NCBI GenBank assembly: GCA_017431225.1
Contig: JAFRLM010000005.1
Span: forward strand, 1-64,000
DNA from: Erysipelotrichaceae bacterium
GTDB lineage: Bacteria > Bacillota_I > Bacilli_A > Erysipelotrichales > Erysipelotrichaceae
DNA length: 64,000 bases
Direction: 5' to 3'
This document shows, piece after piece, positions 40,583-50,639 of the stretch (its first letter is position 1; every line of letters begins with the position of its first letter). The notes beneath the pieces are model-generated. The model searched no databases and was not told where the DNA came from. It saw nothing but the letters and a program-made list of their open reading frames with translations. The position numbers and the translations under genes are program-made.

Positions 40583-41366
40583 TGTCAGCAAATCGTTTTA
40601 CCGCGGCACGATCAATGAGCGTAAGGCTTTGGACAATATCGATCTGAAGGTCAACAAGGGAGATTTCATCACGATCATCGGTTCCAACGGAGCCGGTAAA
40701 AGCACTTTGTTCAACTGCATCTCCGGTAACATCCTTCCCGACAGCGGCAGAGTCTTTTTGGGCGGAAAAGATGTTACCTACGAAAAGGAATATGTGCGTG
40801 CCAAAGAGATCGGACGTCTGTTCCAGGATCCTTTAAAGGGAACAGCACCGCATATGACGATCGAGGAGAATCTGGCGCTGGCATATCTGCGCGCAGACTT
40901 TGGAAAGCGCACATTCAGCCGCATCACCAAAGCGGACAGGGAGTTCTTTTACCAGAAAGTCAAAACGCTTGATCTCGGTCTTGAGGAACGTCTTGACCAG
41001 GCGGTTGGCTCGCTTTCCGGAGGACAGCGTCAGGCGCTGACGCTGCTGATGGCAACGATCGTCCCGCCGAAACTTTTACTGCTGGATGAGCATACCGCTG
41101 CGCTCGATCCGGCAACTGCGGAGAAGATCATGGCTCTGACAGAAAAGATCGTAAAAGAACAGGAGACCACCTGTCTGATGATCACCCATAATCTTTCCCA
41201 GGCAATTTCAGTAGGCAACCGCACCCTGATGATGGAACACGGAAGGATCGCTCTTGATCTGGATGAAAAGACACGCAAGGGATTAAAAGTTGAGGATCTG
41301 CTGCGCATGTTCAAGGAAAAGACCGGGCGTATCCTGGATAACGACAGGATGCTGCTGGAAGAGTAA
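40566..41366 (+). CDS. trpZ: Tryptophan-type ABC transporter ATPase (TrpZ)
   Basis: 266 residues. Walker A GSNGAGKST (about 39-47), signature SLSGGQRQALTLL, Walker B LLLLDEHTAALDP and the switch MITHNLSQA are intact. The Walker B end is DEHTAALDP, as in this transporter group. It overlaps trpY by 17 bases, suggesting translational coupling, and ends the T-box-controlled operon. Confidence 0.9.
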   Translation: MLEMHNVSKSFYRGTINERKALDNIDLKVNKGDFITIIGSNGAGKSTLFNCISGNILPDSGRVFLGGKDVTYEKEYVRAKEIGRLFQDPLKGTAPHMTIEENLALAYLRADFGKRTFSRITKADREFFYQKVKTLDLGLEERLDQAVGSLSGGQRQALTLLMATIVPPKLLLLDEHTAALDPATAEKIMALTEKIVKEQETTCLMITHNLSQAISVGNRTLMMEHGRIALDLDEKTRKGLKVEDLLRMFKEKTGRILDNDRMLLEE

Positions 41367-41421
41367 TTTATCATTTTTAAGCTGATTTGCTAAAATGAAA
41401 TCAAGCAGGAGGTATTGCATA

Positions 41422-41850
41422 ATGGAAAATGATGTAATCAATATCGAAAAGGCGAAAGAGATCCTGGACGGCGGTGTAGAAAAAGCCAACGAGATCCTGA
41501 AAAACAACGAACAGATCAATAAACTGATGGAAGAAGTACAGGCAAAAGTCGATAAGATCCCGCTGCTTCGCGATGCCATTAAAGATCTTCCGGTCATGGC
41601 TTCCATGGTCAAGAGCTATGTGACAAAGGAATACACGAATGTATCTCCGAAAGTGATCGCAACGATCGTCAGTGCTTTTATCTATCTCGTTAAAAAGAAA
41701 GATTTCATTTCTGATTCCATCCCGCTTCTCGGACAGCTGGATGATATCGCGGTCATCGCTTTGGCTCTGAAATTCATCGAACCGGAACTGAAGGAATTCC
41801 TGAACTGGAAAAACACCGCAGCAGCAAAAACAGAGAAAACAGAAGCTTAA
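41422..41850 (+). CDS. DUF1232 (YkvA-like) protein
   Basis: 142 residues from the ATG at 41422, which has AGGAGG about ten bases upstream (a longer frame exists but has no ribosome site). An N-terminal helical part, ENDVINIEKAKEILDGGVEK, is followed by the DUF1232 segment VSPKVIATIVSAFIYLVKKK and then IPLLGQLDDIAVIALALKFI near 102-121. DUF1232 is a short membrane-associated domain of unknown function. The gene has its own terminator and stands alone. Confidence 0.8.
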   Translation: MENDVINIEKAKEILDGGVEKANEILKNNEQINKLMEEVQAKVDKIPLLRDAIKDLPVMASMVKSYVTKEYTNVSPKVIATIVSAFIYLVKKKDFISDSIPLLGQLDDIAVIALALKFIEPELKEFLNWKNTAAAKTEKTEA

Positions 41851-41864
41851 GCTTGCAGCCCCCA

Positions 41865-41895
41865 AACAGACGATATTCGTATCGTCTGTTTTTTT
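41865..41895 (+). terminator. Terminator after the DUF1232 gene
   Basis: AACAGACGATA-TTCG-TATCGTCTGTT stem followed by a T run. Confidence 0.93.
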
Positions 41896-41958
41896 ATCCG
41901 CGGTCAACGGTACCCGTTATCTGGTTCTTCCGCTATACTATAGAAGAGGTGAAATAAT

Positions 41959-42609
41959 ATGGAATTCAATAAATATTTTGATCATACCCTTTTAAAAGCA
42001 GATGCCCGCAGGGAAGCGGTCATCAAACTGTGTGATGAAGCCAAGAAATATGACTTTGCGTCTGTCTGCGTTAATCCGGATTATGTTTCTCTGTGTGCTA
42101 AAGAATTAAAGGACAGCGATGTAAAGGTCTGCACCGTCGTCGGTTTCCCGTTAGGTTCAATGATCAGTGAAGCAAAAGCTTTTGAAGCTTCCAAAGCGAT
42201 CGAGCAGGGAGCGGAAGAAGTTGACATGGTCATCAATATCTCCGCTTTGAAGGATGGCGACCTGGATTATGTCACAAAGGATATCCGTACAGTCAAAGAA
42301 GCGTGCGGTAAGACCCTTTTGAAAGTCATCATCGAGACCTGCCTTCTGACAGATGAAGAAAAAGTTCAGGCCTGCGAATGCGCAGTTAAGGCCGGCGCGG
42401 ATTATGTAAAGACTTCGACCGGATTCTCCAAAGCCGGCGCAACACCGGAAGATGTGAAACTGATGAAGGATACCGTAAAGGATAAAGCGAAAGTCAAGGC
42501 TGCCGGCGGTATCCATACACTCGCTGAAGCGAACGCAATGATCCAGGCCGGTGCTGACCGTCTCGGCTGCAGTGCTTCTGTAGGTATTATGGAAGAATAC
42601 CTGCGTTAA
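41959..42609 (+). CDS. deoC: Deoxyribose-phosphate aldolase
   Basis: Splits deoxyribose-5-phosphate into glyceraldehyde-3-phosphate and acetaldehyde. The 216 residues form the short class: DHTLLKADA near the start, [10 protein letters not shown] (about 56-65), [16 protein letters not shown], and the Schiff-base lysine in [11 protein letters not shown]. Usual partners (deoB, pdp) are not adjacent. The gene is monocistronic with a terminator after it. The nucleoside hydrolase at 55163 could feed ribose, not deoxyribose, so they are not obviously linked. Confidence 0.95.
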   Translation: MEFNKYFDHTLLKADARREAVIKLCDEAKKYDFASVCVNPDYVSLCAKELKDSDVKVCTVVGFPLGSMISEAKAFEASKAIEQGAEEVDMVINISALKDGDLDYVTKDIRTVKEACGKTLLKVIIETCLLTDEEKVQACECAVKAGADYVKTSTGFSKAGATPEDVKLMKDTVKDKAKVKAAGGIHTLAEANAMIQAGADRLGCSASVGIMEEYLR

Positions 42610-42638
42610 GACGGCATATATTGTTTTTGACGAACAGG

Positions 42639-42666
42639 AGGAAGCAGTTTAAGCTGCTTCCTTTTT
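42639..42666 (+). terminator. Terminator after deoC
   Basis: AGGAAGCAG/CTGCTTCCT stem with a six-base loop, then TTTTT. Confidence 0.9.
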
Positions 42667-42729
42667 ATAAGGTTCAATACTGTGTTAACATAAAATTGAG
42701 CAAGAGCTTATGCTCGGGAGGAAAATATA

Positions 42730-43680
42730 ATGTTACACGAAGTGAAGTTTTTGTCATTCAATGAACGCGACCAGGTCTATGGATGGATCTATGTTCCGGC
42801 ATGCAGGCCAAAAGGCATCATTCAGCTGATCCATGGCTTTGGTGAGCATTCCCGCCGTTATCTCCATATGATCACCACATTTATGGAAAATGGTTATATC
42901 GTAGCTGCAGATGATCATGTCGGTCACGGCAAGACAGCTTTGGAAAACGATAAGTGGGGAGACTGGGGTGATAAAGGCTACACAACGATGGTCGAAGACG
43001 AAAAGAAACTCCATGATCTCGTAGTGGAGAAGTATCCGAGACTTCCATACTTTATGTTCGGTCACAGCATGGGTTCCTTCATCACAAGAATGTATATGGC
43101 CAGATACGGCGAGGATCTTATGGGTGCAACGATCTGCGGAACGACCGGTGAATGGCCGAATCTGGATGAAAATATCAAATTATTGGAAAAGACCATTGCT
43201 GAACAGGGCGGTGAAGCTGCAGATGCATCCCTCGGCGGAGCGCTGATGGGCTGGATGTTCAGCCGCTGCACTGAAGGCGTAAAGCTCGGAAATGAATGGA
43301 TCTGTGATGATGAATGCGTTCAGATCGACCATGCGCAGGATCCATTTGATGCTTTCACAAAACCGACAACAAACAGGGCATGGCTCTATTTCCTGCAGAT
43401 GATGAAAGACATCACCGGAAAAGAATGGGCCGAAAAAGTTCCGCTTGGCCTGCCGGTCTATAATATTGCCGGCGACCAGGATCCGGTCGGACAGTTTGGT
43501 ACCGGCGTTTATCAGACAGCGAACTGGCTGATCGATACAGGTCACGATGTAACAACGGAGCTGTATACAGGTTATCGTCATGAGATCCACAACTATGCGG
43601 ATATCAAGGAGATCGTTGAAGAAGGGATCATCGATTTCTTCGACGGGATCCTGGAAGACGAAGAATACGAAGGTGAATGA
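42730..43680 (+). CDS. Lysophospholipase-like alpha/beta-hydrolase
   Basis: 316 residues of the Hydrolase_4/monoacylglycerol lipase-like group: IIQLIHGFGEHSRRY with the HGxGEH oxyanion loop (about 30-44), nucleophile FGHSMGSFITRM (Ser in GHSMGS near 112), Asp in YNIAGDQDPVG and the final histidine in YTGYRHEIHN. No signal peptide, so cytosolic. Substrate unknown; lysophospholipid or monoacylglycerol is likely from family. A GGGAGG ribosome site precedes the ATG, and a short hairpin GAGCA/TGCTC (42698-42715) sits upstream. Confidence 0.88.
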   Translation: MLHEVKFLSFNERDQVYGWIYVPACRPKGIIQLIHGFGEHSRRYLHMITTFMENGYIVAADDHVGHGKTALENDKWGDWGDKGYTTMVEDEKKLHDLVVEKYPRLPYFMFGHSMGSFITRMYMARYGEDLMGATICGTTGEWPNLDENIKLLEKTIAEQGGEAADASLGGALMGWMFSRCTEGVKLGNEWICDDECVQIDHAQDPFDAFTKPTTNRAWLYFLQMMKDITGKEWAEKVPLGLPVYNIAGDQDPVGQFGTGVYQTANWLIDTGHDVTTELYTGYRHEIHNYADIKEIVEEGIIDFFDGILEDEEYEGE

Positions 43681-43713
43681 TCTTCCGATCATTCGTGATC
43701 GTTATTTCTGATC

Positions 43714-43746
43714 AAATACCCGGGTCAAAAGACTCGGGTATTTCTT
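43714..43746 (+). terminator. Terminator after the lysophospholipase-like gene
   Basis: AAATACCCGGGT with ACTCGGGTATTT (one G-U pair), six-base loop, then TCTTT. Confidence 0.85.
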
Positions 43747-43893
43747 TATCCGGTAAAAATATTGTATAAAAGCACATTCATTTAGGATGAAAACAACACG
43801 AAACTGATCATTCAAACGAATCATCCGAATCATTTCGTTCTGTCATCTATGCCGTTTTCCGGCGATGGTATACTTAATCAAGAGGTAATGGAA

Positions 43894-45018
43894 ATGATTA
43901 ATAATAAATTCAAGATCTTCGCGATGAACTTCGGCTCAACTTCGACAAAAGTTGCATTATTTGAAGATAAAGAACCGGTCTTTGAAAGCAAAGTCGAACA
44001 TGATCCGGGGATGATTCAAAAACTTCCGTCCGTTATGGATCAGAAAGACATGCGTATGGAAGGGATCAAAAAACTTCTTGAGGATTCCGGACAGACATTA
44101 GAAGACTGTGATGCGATCGTTGCCCGCTGCGGCGGAACCGGTCCGATCCACGGAGGGACCTATGAAGTAAATGATGTGCTTGTAAAAAGACTTCTCGATC
44201 CGACAAAACATCATCATAATGCGGATCTAGGCGGTGTGATGGCGCAGGAGCTGGCAAATGAATTCAACTGCCGCGCATTCTTTGTGGATTCTCCGGAAAC
44301 AGATGAACTGCAGCCGCTCGCCAGGATCACCGGGTTCAAAGATTACTATAAAGAAGCATCGACGCATACATTGAATCAGAAGGCGGTCTGCCGGTATTAT
44401 GCAGAAAAGATCGGAAAGGATTATTCCGATCTGAATCTCGTTGTCTCCCATATCGGCGGCGGTGTCTCCGTATCCGCACACCGTAAAGGAAAGATCGTTG
44501 ATTCTACTAACCTCATCCGCGGTGACGGACCGATGGCCCCGACCAGAAGCGGCGAGATCCAGGCGATCCATATCCTCGATCTGGCGTATTCCGGTAAATG
44601 GGAAAAGAAAGATCTGGAAAGACGTATCACCCACGGAGGCGGCCTCATGGACCATCTCGGAACAGCGGATGTGCTGGAGATCAAACAAAGGATCGCGAAT
44701 GGAGATACGTATGCGCGGTATGTATATGATGGCATGATCTATCAGATCGGAAAATACATCGGAATGATGGGAGCAGTACTTGAAGGTAAGGTGGATGCGA
44801 TCATCCTTACCGGCGGTATCACCCGTGATACCTATCTAACAGATAAGCTGACAAAGATGTGCGGTTACCTCGCACCGGTCGAAGTCATCGCAGGAGAATT
44901 TGAGATGGAGGCGCTCGCTGCCGGTGCTTACCGTGTCCTGAGCGGACAGGAAAAAGCCAGAGAATATAAAGAGGATTTCTCCTATACAAGTTTGGAAACG
45001 ATCCTGAAAAACTATTGA
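43894..45018 (+). CDS. buk: Butyrate kinase
   Basis: Transfers phosphate between butyryl-phosphate and ADP. The 374 residues from the ATG at 43894 (AGAGG at 43881-43885 is eight bases away; other in-frame ATGs are too close to it) fit the family. Acetokinase-fold features are visible: FAMNFGSTSTKVALFED near the start, GGTGPIHGGTYEVND, SHIGGGVSVSAHRKGK, and TGGITRDTYLTDKL. Phosphotransbutyrylase (ptb), its usual neighbour, is absent, so branched-chain or other acyl-phosphate use is possible. Confidence 0.93.
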   Translation: MINNKFKIFAMNFGSTSTKVALFEDKEPVFESKVEHDPGMIQKLPSVMDQKDMRMEGIKKLLEDSGQTLEDCDAIVARCGGTGPIHGGTYEVNDVLVKRLLDPTKHHHNADLGGVMAQELANEFNCRAFFVDSPETDELQPLARITGFKDYYKEASTHTLNQKAVCRYYAEKIGKDYSDLNLVVSHIGGGVSVSAHRKGKIVDSTNLIRGDGPMAPTRSGEIQAIHILDLAYSGKWEKKDLERRITHGGGLMDHLGTADVLEIKQRIANGDTYARYVYDGMIYQIGKYIGMMGAVLEGKVDAIILTGGITRDTYLTDKLTKMCGYLAPVEVIAGEFEMEALAAGAYRVLSGQEKAREYKEDFSYTSLETILKNY

Positions 45019-45040
45019 TCAAGAAACCTGAACAAAAACA

Positions 45041-45076
45041 AAAAGACTATATTCATTCCCGAATATAGTCTTTTTA
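45041..45076. terminator. Bidirectional terminator between buk and gyrA
   Basis: A 14-bp perfect stem AAAAGACTATATTC/GAATATAGTCTTTT with a six-base loop. A and T runs on both sides serve both convergent genes. Confidence 0.93.
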
Positions 45077-45093
45077 ATTGATATCAGACCGGT

Positions 45094-47643
45094 TTATTCT
45101 TCAGAATCGTTTTCCGGTTCCGGTGTTCCGGCATCTTCTACCTGAGCAGGTACTTCTGCTTCTTCTGTGGACTCCTCATCTTTGTAATTCGGATCCATCG
45201 TCAGATCCAGGATCGTGACTGCAGAAACATATGCATCTTCTCCTGGTTTAACAAGACGGACACCCTGAGCAGCACGGCCGGTGGTCGATACGTTTTTCAG
45301 TGAGATACGGATCACGATACCGTCGCTTGTCATCAGCAGACAGTCTTCATCGCCGCGAACGGCTTTCAGCGCGACTAACGGTCCGTTCTTTTCGTTGATG
45401 TTGATCGTCTTGACACCTTTTGCACCACGGCTCGTCATACGGTATTCACTTACCGGAGTTTTCTTACCGTAACCGTATTTCGATACGACAAGGATGTTGT
45501 CTCCATCTTTATCCGTACAGAAGCCGATGATCTCAGAGTCATCCACATTCATAGCCTTAACACCGCTTGCGGTACGGCCGGAAGGACGTACTGTTTCTTC
45601 AGGGAAGCGAACTGCTTTGCCGTTTGCGGCGCCGAGAATGATCTCATCTGTACCACTTGTCAGTTTAACAGCTTTAAGCTCATCTCCTTCACGAAGGGTG
45701 ATGGCGATCTTACCGTTCTTACGGATCGACGCGAATTCTTCAGCAGCAACTCGTTTGCAGAGTCCGTTCTTGGTAACGAAGAACAGGAATCCTTCGAACT
45801 CTTTATCTCTCTGTACCGGGACGAGCGTGCGGATCTTCTCATCTTTATCCAGCTGGATCAGATTGACGAGCGGAATTCCCTTGGCATTTCTGGATGCTTC
45901 CGGGATCTCGTAGCCTTTGATGCGGAAGACTCTTCCTCTGTCGGAGAACAGGAGCAGGATGTCATGCGTGGACATCACGATATTCTGTTCGACATCATCA
46001 TCTTCATTCAGACCCAGGCCTTTGATTCCGCGTCCGCCGCGGTTCTGTGTACGGTATGTATTCAGTGGTAAACGCTTGACATATCCGTTGACTGTCATTG
46101 AGACGATGATTCCCTGTTCAGGGATCAGCGCTTCATCTTCAACATCAACTTCACCTTCGATGATCTCTGTACGGCGTTTGTCGTTGTATTTATTCTTGAT
46201 CGCTGTCAGTTCGTTCTTGATGATCTCGATGACACGCCAGTGATTTGCGAGGATATCTTTAAAATCGCGGATCTGCGCGTAAAGTTCTTCCAATTCATTT
46301 AAGATCTTTTCTCTTTCGAGACCGGTCAGACGTTTAAGCTGCATATCCAGGATCGCTCTGGCCTGAACTTCACTTAATCCGAAGTTCCCCATCAAAGCTT
46401 CCATTGCGATCTTATCATCTTTTGAAGAACGGATGATCTTGATGATCTCATCGATATGATCGAGCGCGATCTTTAAACCTTCAAGGATATGAGCGCGTTC
46501 CTGAGCTTTTTCAAGATCGTACTTTGTTCTTCTTTCAATTACACTGATCTGATGATCGATATAGTAATTGATGATCTGTTTCAGATTAAGCAGACGTGGA
46601 CGGTTGTCGACCAGAACGTTGTTGTTGACGTTGAAGGTAGACTGTAAAGGTGTCAGACGATATAACTGATTTAAGATCACATCCGGCTGAACATCTTTAC
46701 GTAAGTCGATCTCAATACGAATACCATTACGGTCATTCGACAGATCCTTCAGATCTGTCAGACCATCAACCAGCTTTTCTTTATGTAAAGCTGCGATCTT
46801 TTCTACCAGTACTGTTTTGTTAACGAGATAGGGGATCTCACGGATGATGATCTTATGGCGTCCGCCGGATATTTCCTCAACATCCACTTTCGCGCGGACA
46901 GCGATCGAACCGCGTCCGGTTTCGTAAGCCTGTTTGATGCCGGAACGTCCGACGATATAGCCGCCTGTTGGGAAATCCGGTCCTTTGATATATTTATCCA
47001 TCAGTTCGATGACCGGGATGTCCGGATCTTCCATAACAGCGATGATCGCATCGATCGCTTCGCCGAGGTTATGAGGTGCCATATTTGTTGCCATACCGAC
47101 AGCAATACCCATAGAACCGTTTACGAGCAGGTTCGGGAATTTCGAAGGCAGGACTACCGGTTCTTTAAAACGGGCATCGTAGTTATCTTTCCAGTCGATG
47201 GTTTCCTTACGGATATCCTGGACCATCTCCATGGAGATCTTCGACATTCTGGCTTCGGTGTAACGGTAAGCAGCTGCTTCATCACCATCAACGGAACCAA
47301 AGTTACCATGACCGTCTACCAGAGGATATCTGTAGGAGAAGTCCTGAGCCATACGGACCATTGTATCGTAAGCGGCGGTATCACCATGCGGATGATACTT
47401 ACCTAAAACTTCACCGACGATGTTCGCGGATTTGATATGCGGTTTATCAGGAGTATTGCCCATCGAGAACATCGTCCATAAAACACGGCGATGGACCGGT
47501 TTCATACCATCTCTGACATCAGGAAGGGCACGGTCGATAATAACAGACATTGAGTAGCTCAAGAAGTTATCTCTCATTTCTGAAGAGATATTGACTTCCT
47601 TCATGTTGCCATGATTGAAAAAGCGATTATCTAATTCTTCCAT
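45094..47643 (-). CDS. gyrA: DNA gyrase subunit A
   Basis: The DNA-breaking subunit of gyrase. The 849 residues have the winged-helix domain with the quinolone-region motif HPHGDTAAYD (Thr89 is the place of E. coli Ser83; Asp93 of Asp87) and the catalytic Tyr128 in AAAYRYTE. The C-terminal DNA-wrapping domain has the GyrA box QNRGGRGIKG. The tail is acidic (EESTEEAEVPAQVEDAG and onward). It is the last gene of the dnaA-side cluster, nine bases after gyrB. Threonine at position 89 occurs naturally in some taxa and cannot be taken as resistance. Confidence 0.97.
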   Translation of the reverse strand: MEELDNRFFNHGNMKEVNISSEMRDNFLSYSMSVIIDRALPDVRDGMKPVHRRVLWTMFSMGNTPDKPHIKSANIVGEVLGKYHPHGDTAAYDTMVRMAQDFSYRYPLVDGHGNFGSVDGDEAAAYRYTEARMSKISMEMVQDIRKETIDWKDNYDARFKEPVVLPSKFPNLLVNGSMGIAVGMATNMAPHNLGEAIDAIIAVMEDPDIPVIELMDKYIKGPDFPTGGYIVGRSGIKQAYETGRGSIAVRAKVDVEEISGGRHKIIIREIPYLVNKTVLVEKIAALHKEKLVDGLTDLKDLSNDRNGIRIEIDLRKDVQPDVILNQLYRLTPLQSTFNVNNNVLVDNRPRLLNLKQIINYYIDHQISVIERRTKYDLEKAQERAHILEGLKIALDHIDEIIKIIRSSKDDKIAMEALMGNFGLSEVQARAILDMQLKRLTGLEREKILNELEELYAQIRDFKDILANHWRVIEIIKNELTAIKNKYNDKRRTEIIEGEVDVEDEALIPEQGIIVSMTVNGYVKRLPLNTYRTQNRGGRGIKGLGLNEDDDVEQNIVMSTHDILLLFSDRGRVFRIKGYEIPEASRNAKGIPLVNLIQLDKDEKIRTLVPVQRDKEFEGFLFFVTKNGLCKRVAAEEFASIRKNGKIAITLREGDELKAVKLTSGTDEIILGAANGKAVRFPEETVRPSGRTASGVKAMNVDDSEIIGFCTDKDGDNILVVSKYGYGKKTPVSEYRMTSRGAKGVKTININEKNGPLVALKAVRGDEDCLLMTSDGIVIRISLKNVSTTGRAAQGVRLVKPGEDAYVSAVTILDLTMDPNYKDEESTEEAEVPAQVEDAGTPEPENDSEE

Positions 47644-47652
47644 GGGACCTCC

Positions 47653-49590
47653 TTAAATATCCAGATTCTTCGCGAAGTGGGCGTTTTCAATGATGAAATT
47701 CTTACGCGGTTCAACTTCATCTCCCATCAGCATGGAGAATACGGAATCTGCATCCATAGCATCTTCGATCGTAACGCGTTTTAATGTTCTTGTCTCCGGA
47801 TCCAGAGTCGTTTCCCATAACTGGGACGGATCCATTTCACCAAGACCTTTGTAACGCTGAATATCATATCTTTCGTCACCGAAATCGCGTTTTGCGAGTT
47901 CCAGTTCCTCATCACTGTAGCAGTAACGCAGTGTTTTGGTTCCTTTGTGAAGCTTATAGAGAGGCGGCATAGCTACATAAACATAACCACCTTCGATGAC
48001 CGGACGGAAGAAACGGTAAAGGAATGTCAGCATTAGAGTTGTGATATGCTGACCGTCGACATCGGCATCGGTCATGATAACGATCTTATGGTAACGCAGT
48101 TTTGATACATCGATCTCGTCACCGATACCACAGCCGAAAGCGGTGATCATGGAACGGATCTCGGCATTGTCAAAGATCTTGTGTGTTCTGGCTTTCTCGA
48201 CGTTCAGGATCTTTCCTCGTAAAGGAAGAACAGCCTGGAAATTGGAATCACGACCCATAGTTGCACTACCGCCCGCGGAGTTACCCTCTACGATGTAGAT
48301 CTCACAGATCGAAGCATCTTTGCTGGCGCAGTCTCTGAGTTTTCCGGGTAAGCTGCCGAGTTCAAGAGAAGATTTGCGGCGGGTCGTTTCTCTGGCACGC
48401 TGAGCTGCCAGACGGGCTTCGGAAGCAGATTTCGCCTTTTCAACGATCTTCTTTGCAACATCCGGGTTTTCCAGGAAGTAGCGCTTTAAATAGTCACCAA
48501 AGATCTTATTAACGACAGGAAGAACTTCTGCATTACCGAGTTTTCCTTTTGTCTGACCTTCGTATTGAGGATCGGGATGTTTGATCGAAATAATACCTGT
48601 CAGGCCTTCTTTGACGTCATCATAGGTATAGTTGGAATCATCTTTTTTAAGATAGTTATTATCTTTGGCATAAGCATTGATTACTCTCGCCAGAGTTCTT
48701 CTGAAACCATCAAGATGAGTACCGCCTTCCGGTGTGTAGATGTTATTACAGAAGGAATAAACCTTTTCGGAATAGGAATTGTTGTACTGAAGGGATGCTT
48801 CAACACTGATATCCGTTTCCGGATCGTCTGCTTCACAGTAGAGAATATCATCAAAGATCGGAGTTTCTGTTTCGTTCAAAAAGGAAACATATTCTCTTAA
48901 GCCGCCATCATAACAGAAGACCGTTTCTCCTTTATGATCATCTTCCTTATCCCAGGTGAAATAGAGGGTTATTCCTTTATTCAGGAATGCCATCTGACGG
49001 ATACGTTCATATAAAGTGTGATAATTGTAGACCGTGCCTTCTTTAAAGATCTCTCCATCCGCTTTGAATCGGACTAAAGAACCTGTTTTCTCCGGGTCGC
49101 AGGTACCTTTCTGGATCAGGCTCTGATTGGTTTTGCCGCCATTTTTGAAGGATACAAAATAAACTTTTCCATCTTTATATACTTCAACTTCCAGCCATTC
49201 ACTCAAGGCATTGACGACACTGGCGCCGACACCATGCAGACCACCGGAAACTTTATAAGCGCCGCCGCCGAATTTACCTCCGGCGTGGAGAACTGTAAAG
49301 ATCGTTTCAACTGTGGAGATCCCTGTTTTCGGGTGGATCTCGACCGGCATACCACGGCCATCATCTTCTACCGTGACAACATCATTCTGATCGACTGTAA
49401 TACGGATATTATGTGCATATCCAGCAAGCGCTTCATCGATCGAGTTGTCGATGATTTCCCAAACCAGATGATGAAGTCCGGCTTCGGATGTCGTACCGAT
49501 ATACATACCCGGTCTTTTACGGACTGCTTCCAGACCTTCAAGGACCTGAATATCACTCGAGGTATATTCTTCGTGTTTCACTTCCGTCAT
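47653..49590 (-). CDS. gyrB: DNA gyrase subunit B
   Basis: The ATPase/Toprim subunit. The 645 residues show the GHKL ATP site (EIIDNSIDEALAGYA, VEDDGRGMPVEIH, GGLHGVGASVVNAL), the Toprim motifs EGNSAGGSATMGRD and MTDADVDGQHI, and the final YKGLGEMDPSQLWETTL. Length fits the short Bacillota type without the E. coli insert. The start overlaps the recF stop by four bases. Confidence 0.97.
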   Translation of the reverse strand: MTEVKHEEYTSSDIQVLEGLEAVRKRPGMYIGTTSEAGLHHLVWEIIDNSIDEALAGYAHNIRITVDQNDVVTVEDDGRGMPVEIHPKTGISTVETIFTVLHAGGKFGGGAYKVSGGLHGVGASVVNALSEWLEVEVYKDGKVYFVSFKNGGKTNQSLIQKGTCDPEKTGSLVRFKADGEIFKEGTVYNYHTLYERIRQMAFLNKGITLYFTWDKEDDHKGETVFCYDGGLREYVSFLNETETPIFDDILYCEADDPETDISVEASLQYNNSYSEKVYSFCNNIYTPEGGTHLDGFRRTLARVINAYAKDNNYLKKDDSNYTYDDVKEGLTGIISIKHPDPQYEGQTKGKLGNAEVLPVVNKIFGDYLKRYFLENPDVAKKIVEKAKSASEARLAAQRARETTRRKSSLELGSLPGKLRDCASKDASICEIYIVEGNSAGGSATMGRDSNFQAVLPLRGKILNVEKARTHKIFDNAEIRSMITAFGCGIGDEIDVSKLRYHKIVIMTDADVDGQHITTLMLTFLYRFFRPVIEGGYVYVAMPPLYKLHKGTKTLRYCYSDEELELAKRDFGDERYDIQRYKGLGEMDPSQLWETTLDPETRTLKRVTIEDAMDADSVFSMLMGDEVEPRKNFIIENAHFAKNLDI

Positions 49591-50639
49591 TGAATAACTC
49601 CTTCCTTAACTGTATAAACTCTGTGTTCTCTGTTCAGCCGGAAACCTTCGATATCTGTTCCGGTGATCAGAGTCTGCGCATCCGGCAGACAGGCGAATAG
49701 GCGTTCTTTGTTTTGTGAATCAAGCTCTGAAAGAATATCATCCAGAAGAATGATCGGCGGGTCGCCGCGCATTTCTTTGATGTATTCAAATAAAGCAAGT
49801 TTGAAAGCGATGACGATCATACGTTTTTGACCTTGAGAGGCAAAACTGTACACATCATAATCATCCATCTGAAATTGCAAGTCTTCTTTATGCGGGCCAA
49901 AAGAAGTGTATGTGAGGAAGAGATCTCTTTCTCTGCTCTTGCGGATCGCGCTGGCGATTCCTTCTTTATCTGCTTCCGCACATTTTTTATACTGCATCGT
50001 AATGACAGTATCTGTACCGGAAAGACGCTGGTACATCGGAGTGAGTTTCTCGTTGATGTACAAAGAGAATCTTTCTCTTTCCTTAATGATCGATTCGATC
50101 AGAGGGATCATGCTTTGTTCAATGACTTCCAGCAGATCAAGATCGATATGTTCCTGTTTCAGAAGACTGTTCTTTTCTTTTATCAATTTATTAAAAGATA
50201 AAAGCGTTTTGAGGTAGAAAGGGGATATTTTACCGATCTCAAGATCCATAATCATCCGCCGTTCTCCGGGTGGAGCGTCAAAAAGAAAGAGATCATCCGG
50301 TTTAAAAAGAAGACAATTGCAGCGTCCCAAATAATCAGAGCTCCGTTCGATCAATTTATCATCGATGAACAGTGTCTTTCCTTTTTTCTGGATCGTGATC
50401 TTATAATTGCCGTTATCTGTTATTGCTTCTACTCTCGCAAAATCTCTGTCTTTCTTGATCATTTCCTGATCTTTGGAACAGCGGAAAGATTTTGTGTTGC
50501 TGATAAAAAGCAATGCCTCTAGAATATTGGTCTTGCCGGCGCCATTGGTGCCGACCAGGATCGTCAATTCCGGATGAAGGCTCAGTTTCAGGAAATCATA
50601 ATTACGGAAGTCACGAAGACGCAATTCCTGGATAATCAT
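49587..50639 (-). CDS. recF: Recombination/replication repair protein RecF
   Basis: An SMC-like ATPase that works with RecR at gaps. The 350 residues include Walker A GTNGAGKT (30-37), LLFKPDDLFLFDAPPGERRMI, the signature FASQGQKRMIVIAFKLALF and Walker B IILLDDILSELD. It overlaps yaaA (upstream) and gyrB (downstream) by four bases each, so the yaaA-recF-gyrB trio is tightly coupled. Confidence 0.96.
   Translation of the reverse strand: MIIQELRLRDFRNYDFLKLSLHPELTILVGTNGAGKTNILEALLFISNTKSFRCSKDQEMIKKDRDFARVEAITDNGNYKITIQKKGKTLFIDDKLIERSSDYLGRCNCLLFKPDDLFLFDAPPGERRMIMDLEIGKISPFYLKTLLSFNKLIKEKNSLLKQEHIDLDLLEVIEQSMIPLIESIIKERERFSLYINEKLTPMYQRLSGTDTVITMQYKKCAEADKEGIASAIRKSRERDLFLTYTSFGPHKEDLQFQMDDYDVYSFASQGQKRMIVIAFKLALFEYIKEMRGDPPIILLDDILSELDSQNKERLFACLPDAQTLITGTDIEGFRLNREHRVYTVKEGVIQ

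Noticed and set aside
45094..47643. Thr89 in GyrA as a quinolone-resistance mutation
   Set aside because: Threonine can be the natural residue at this place in some lineages; no comparison strain is available.
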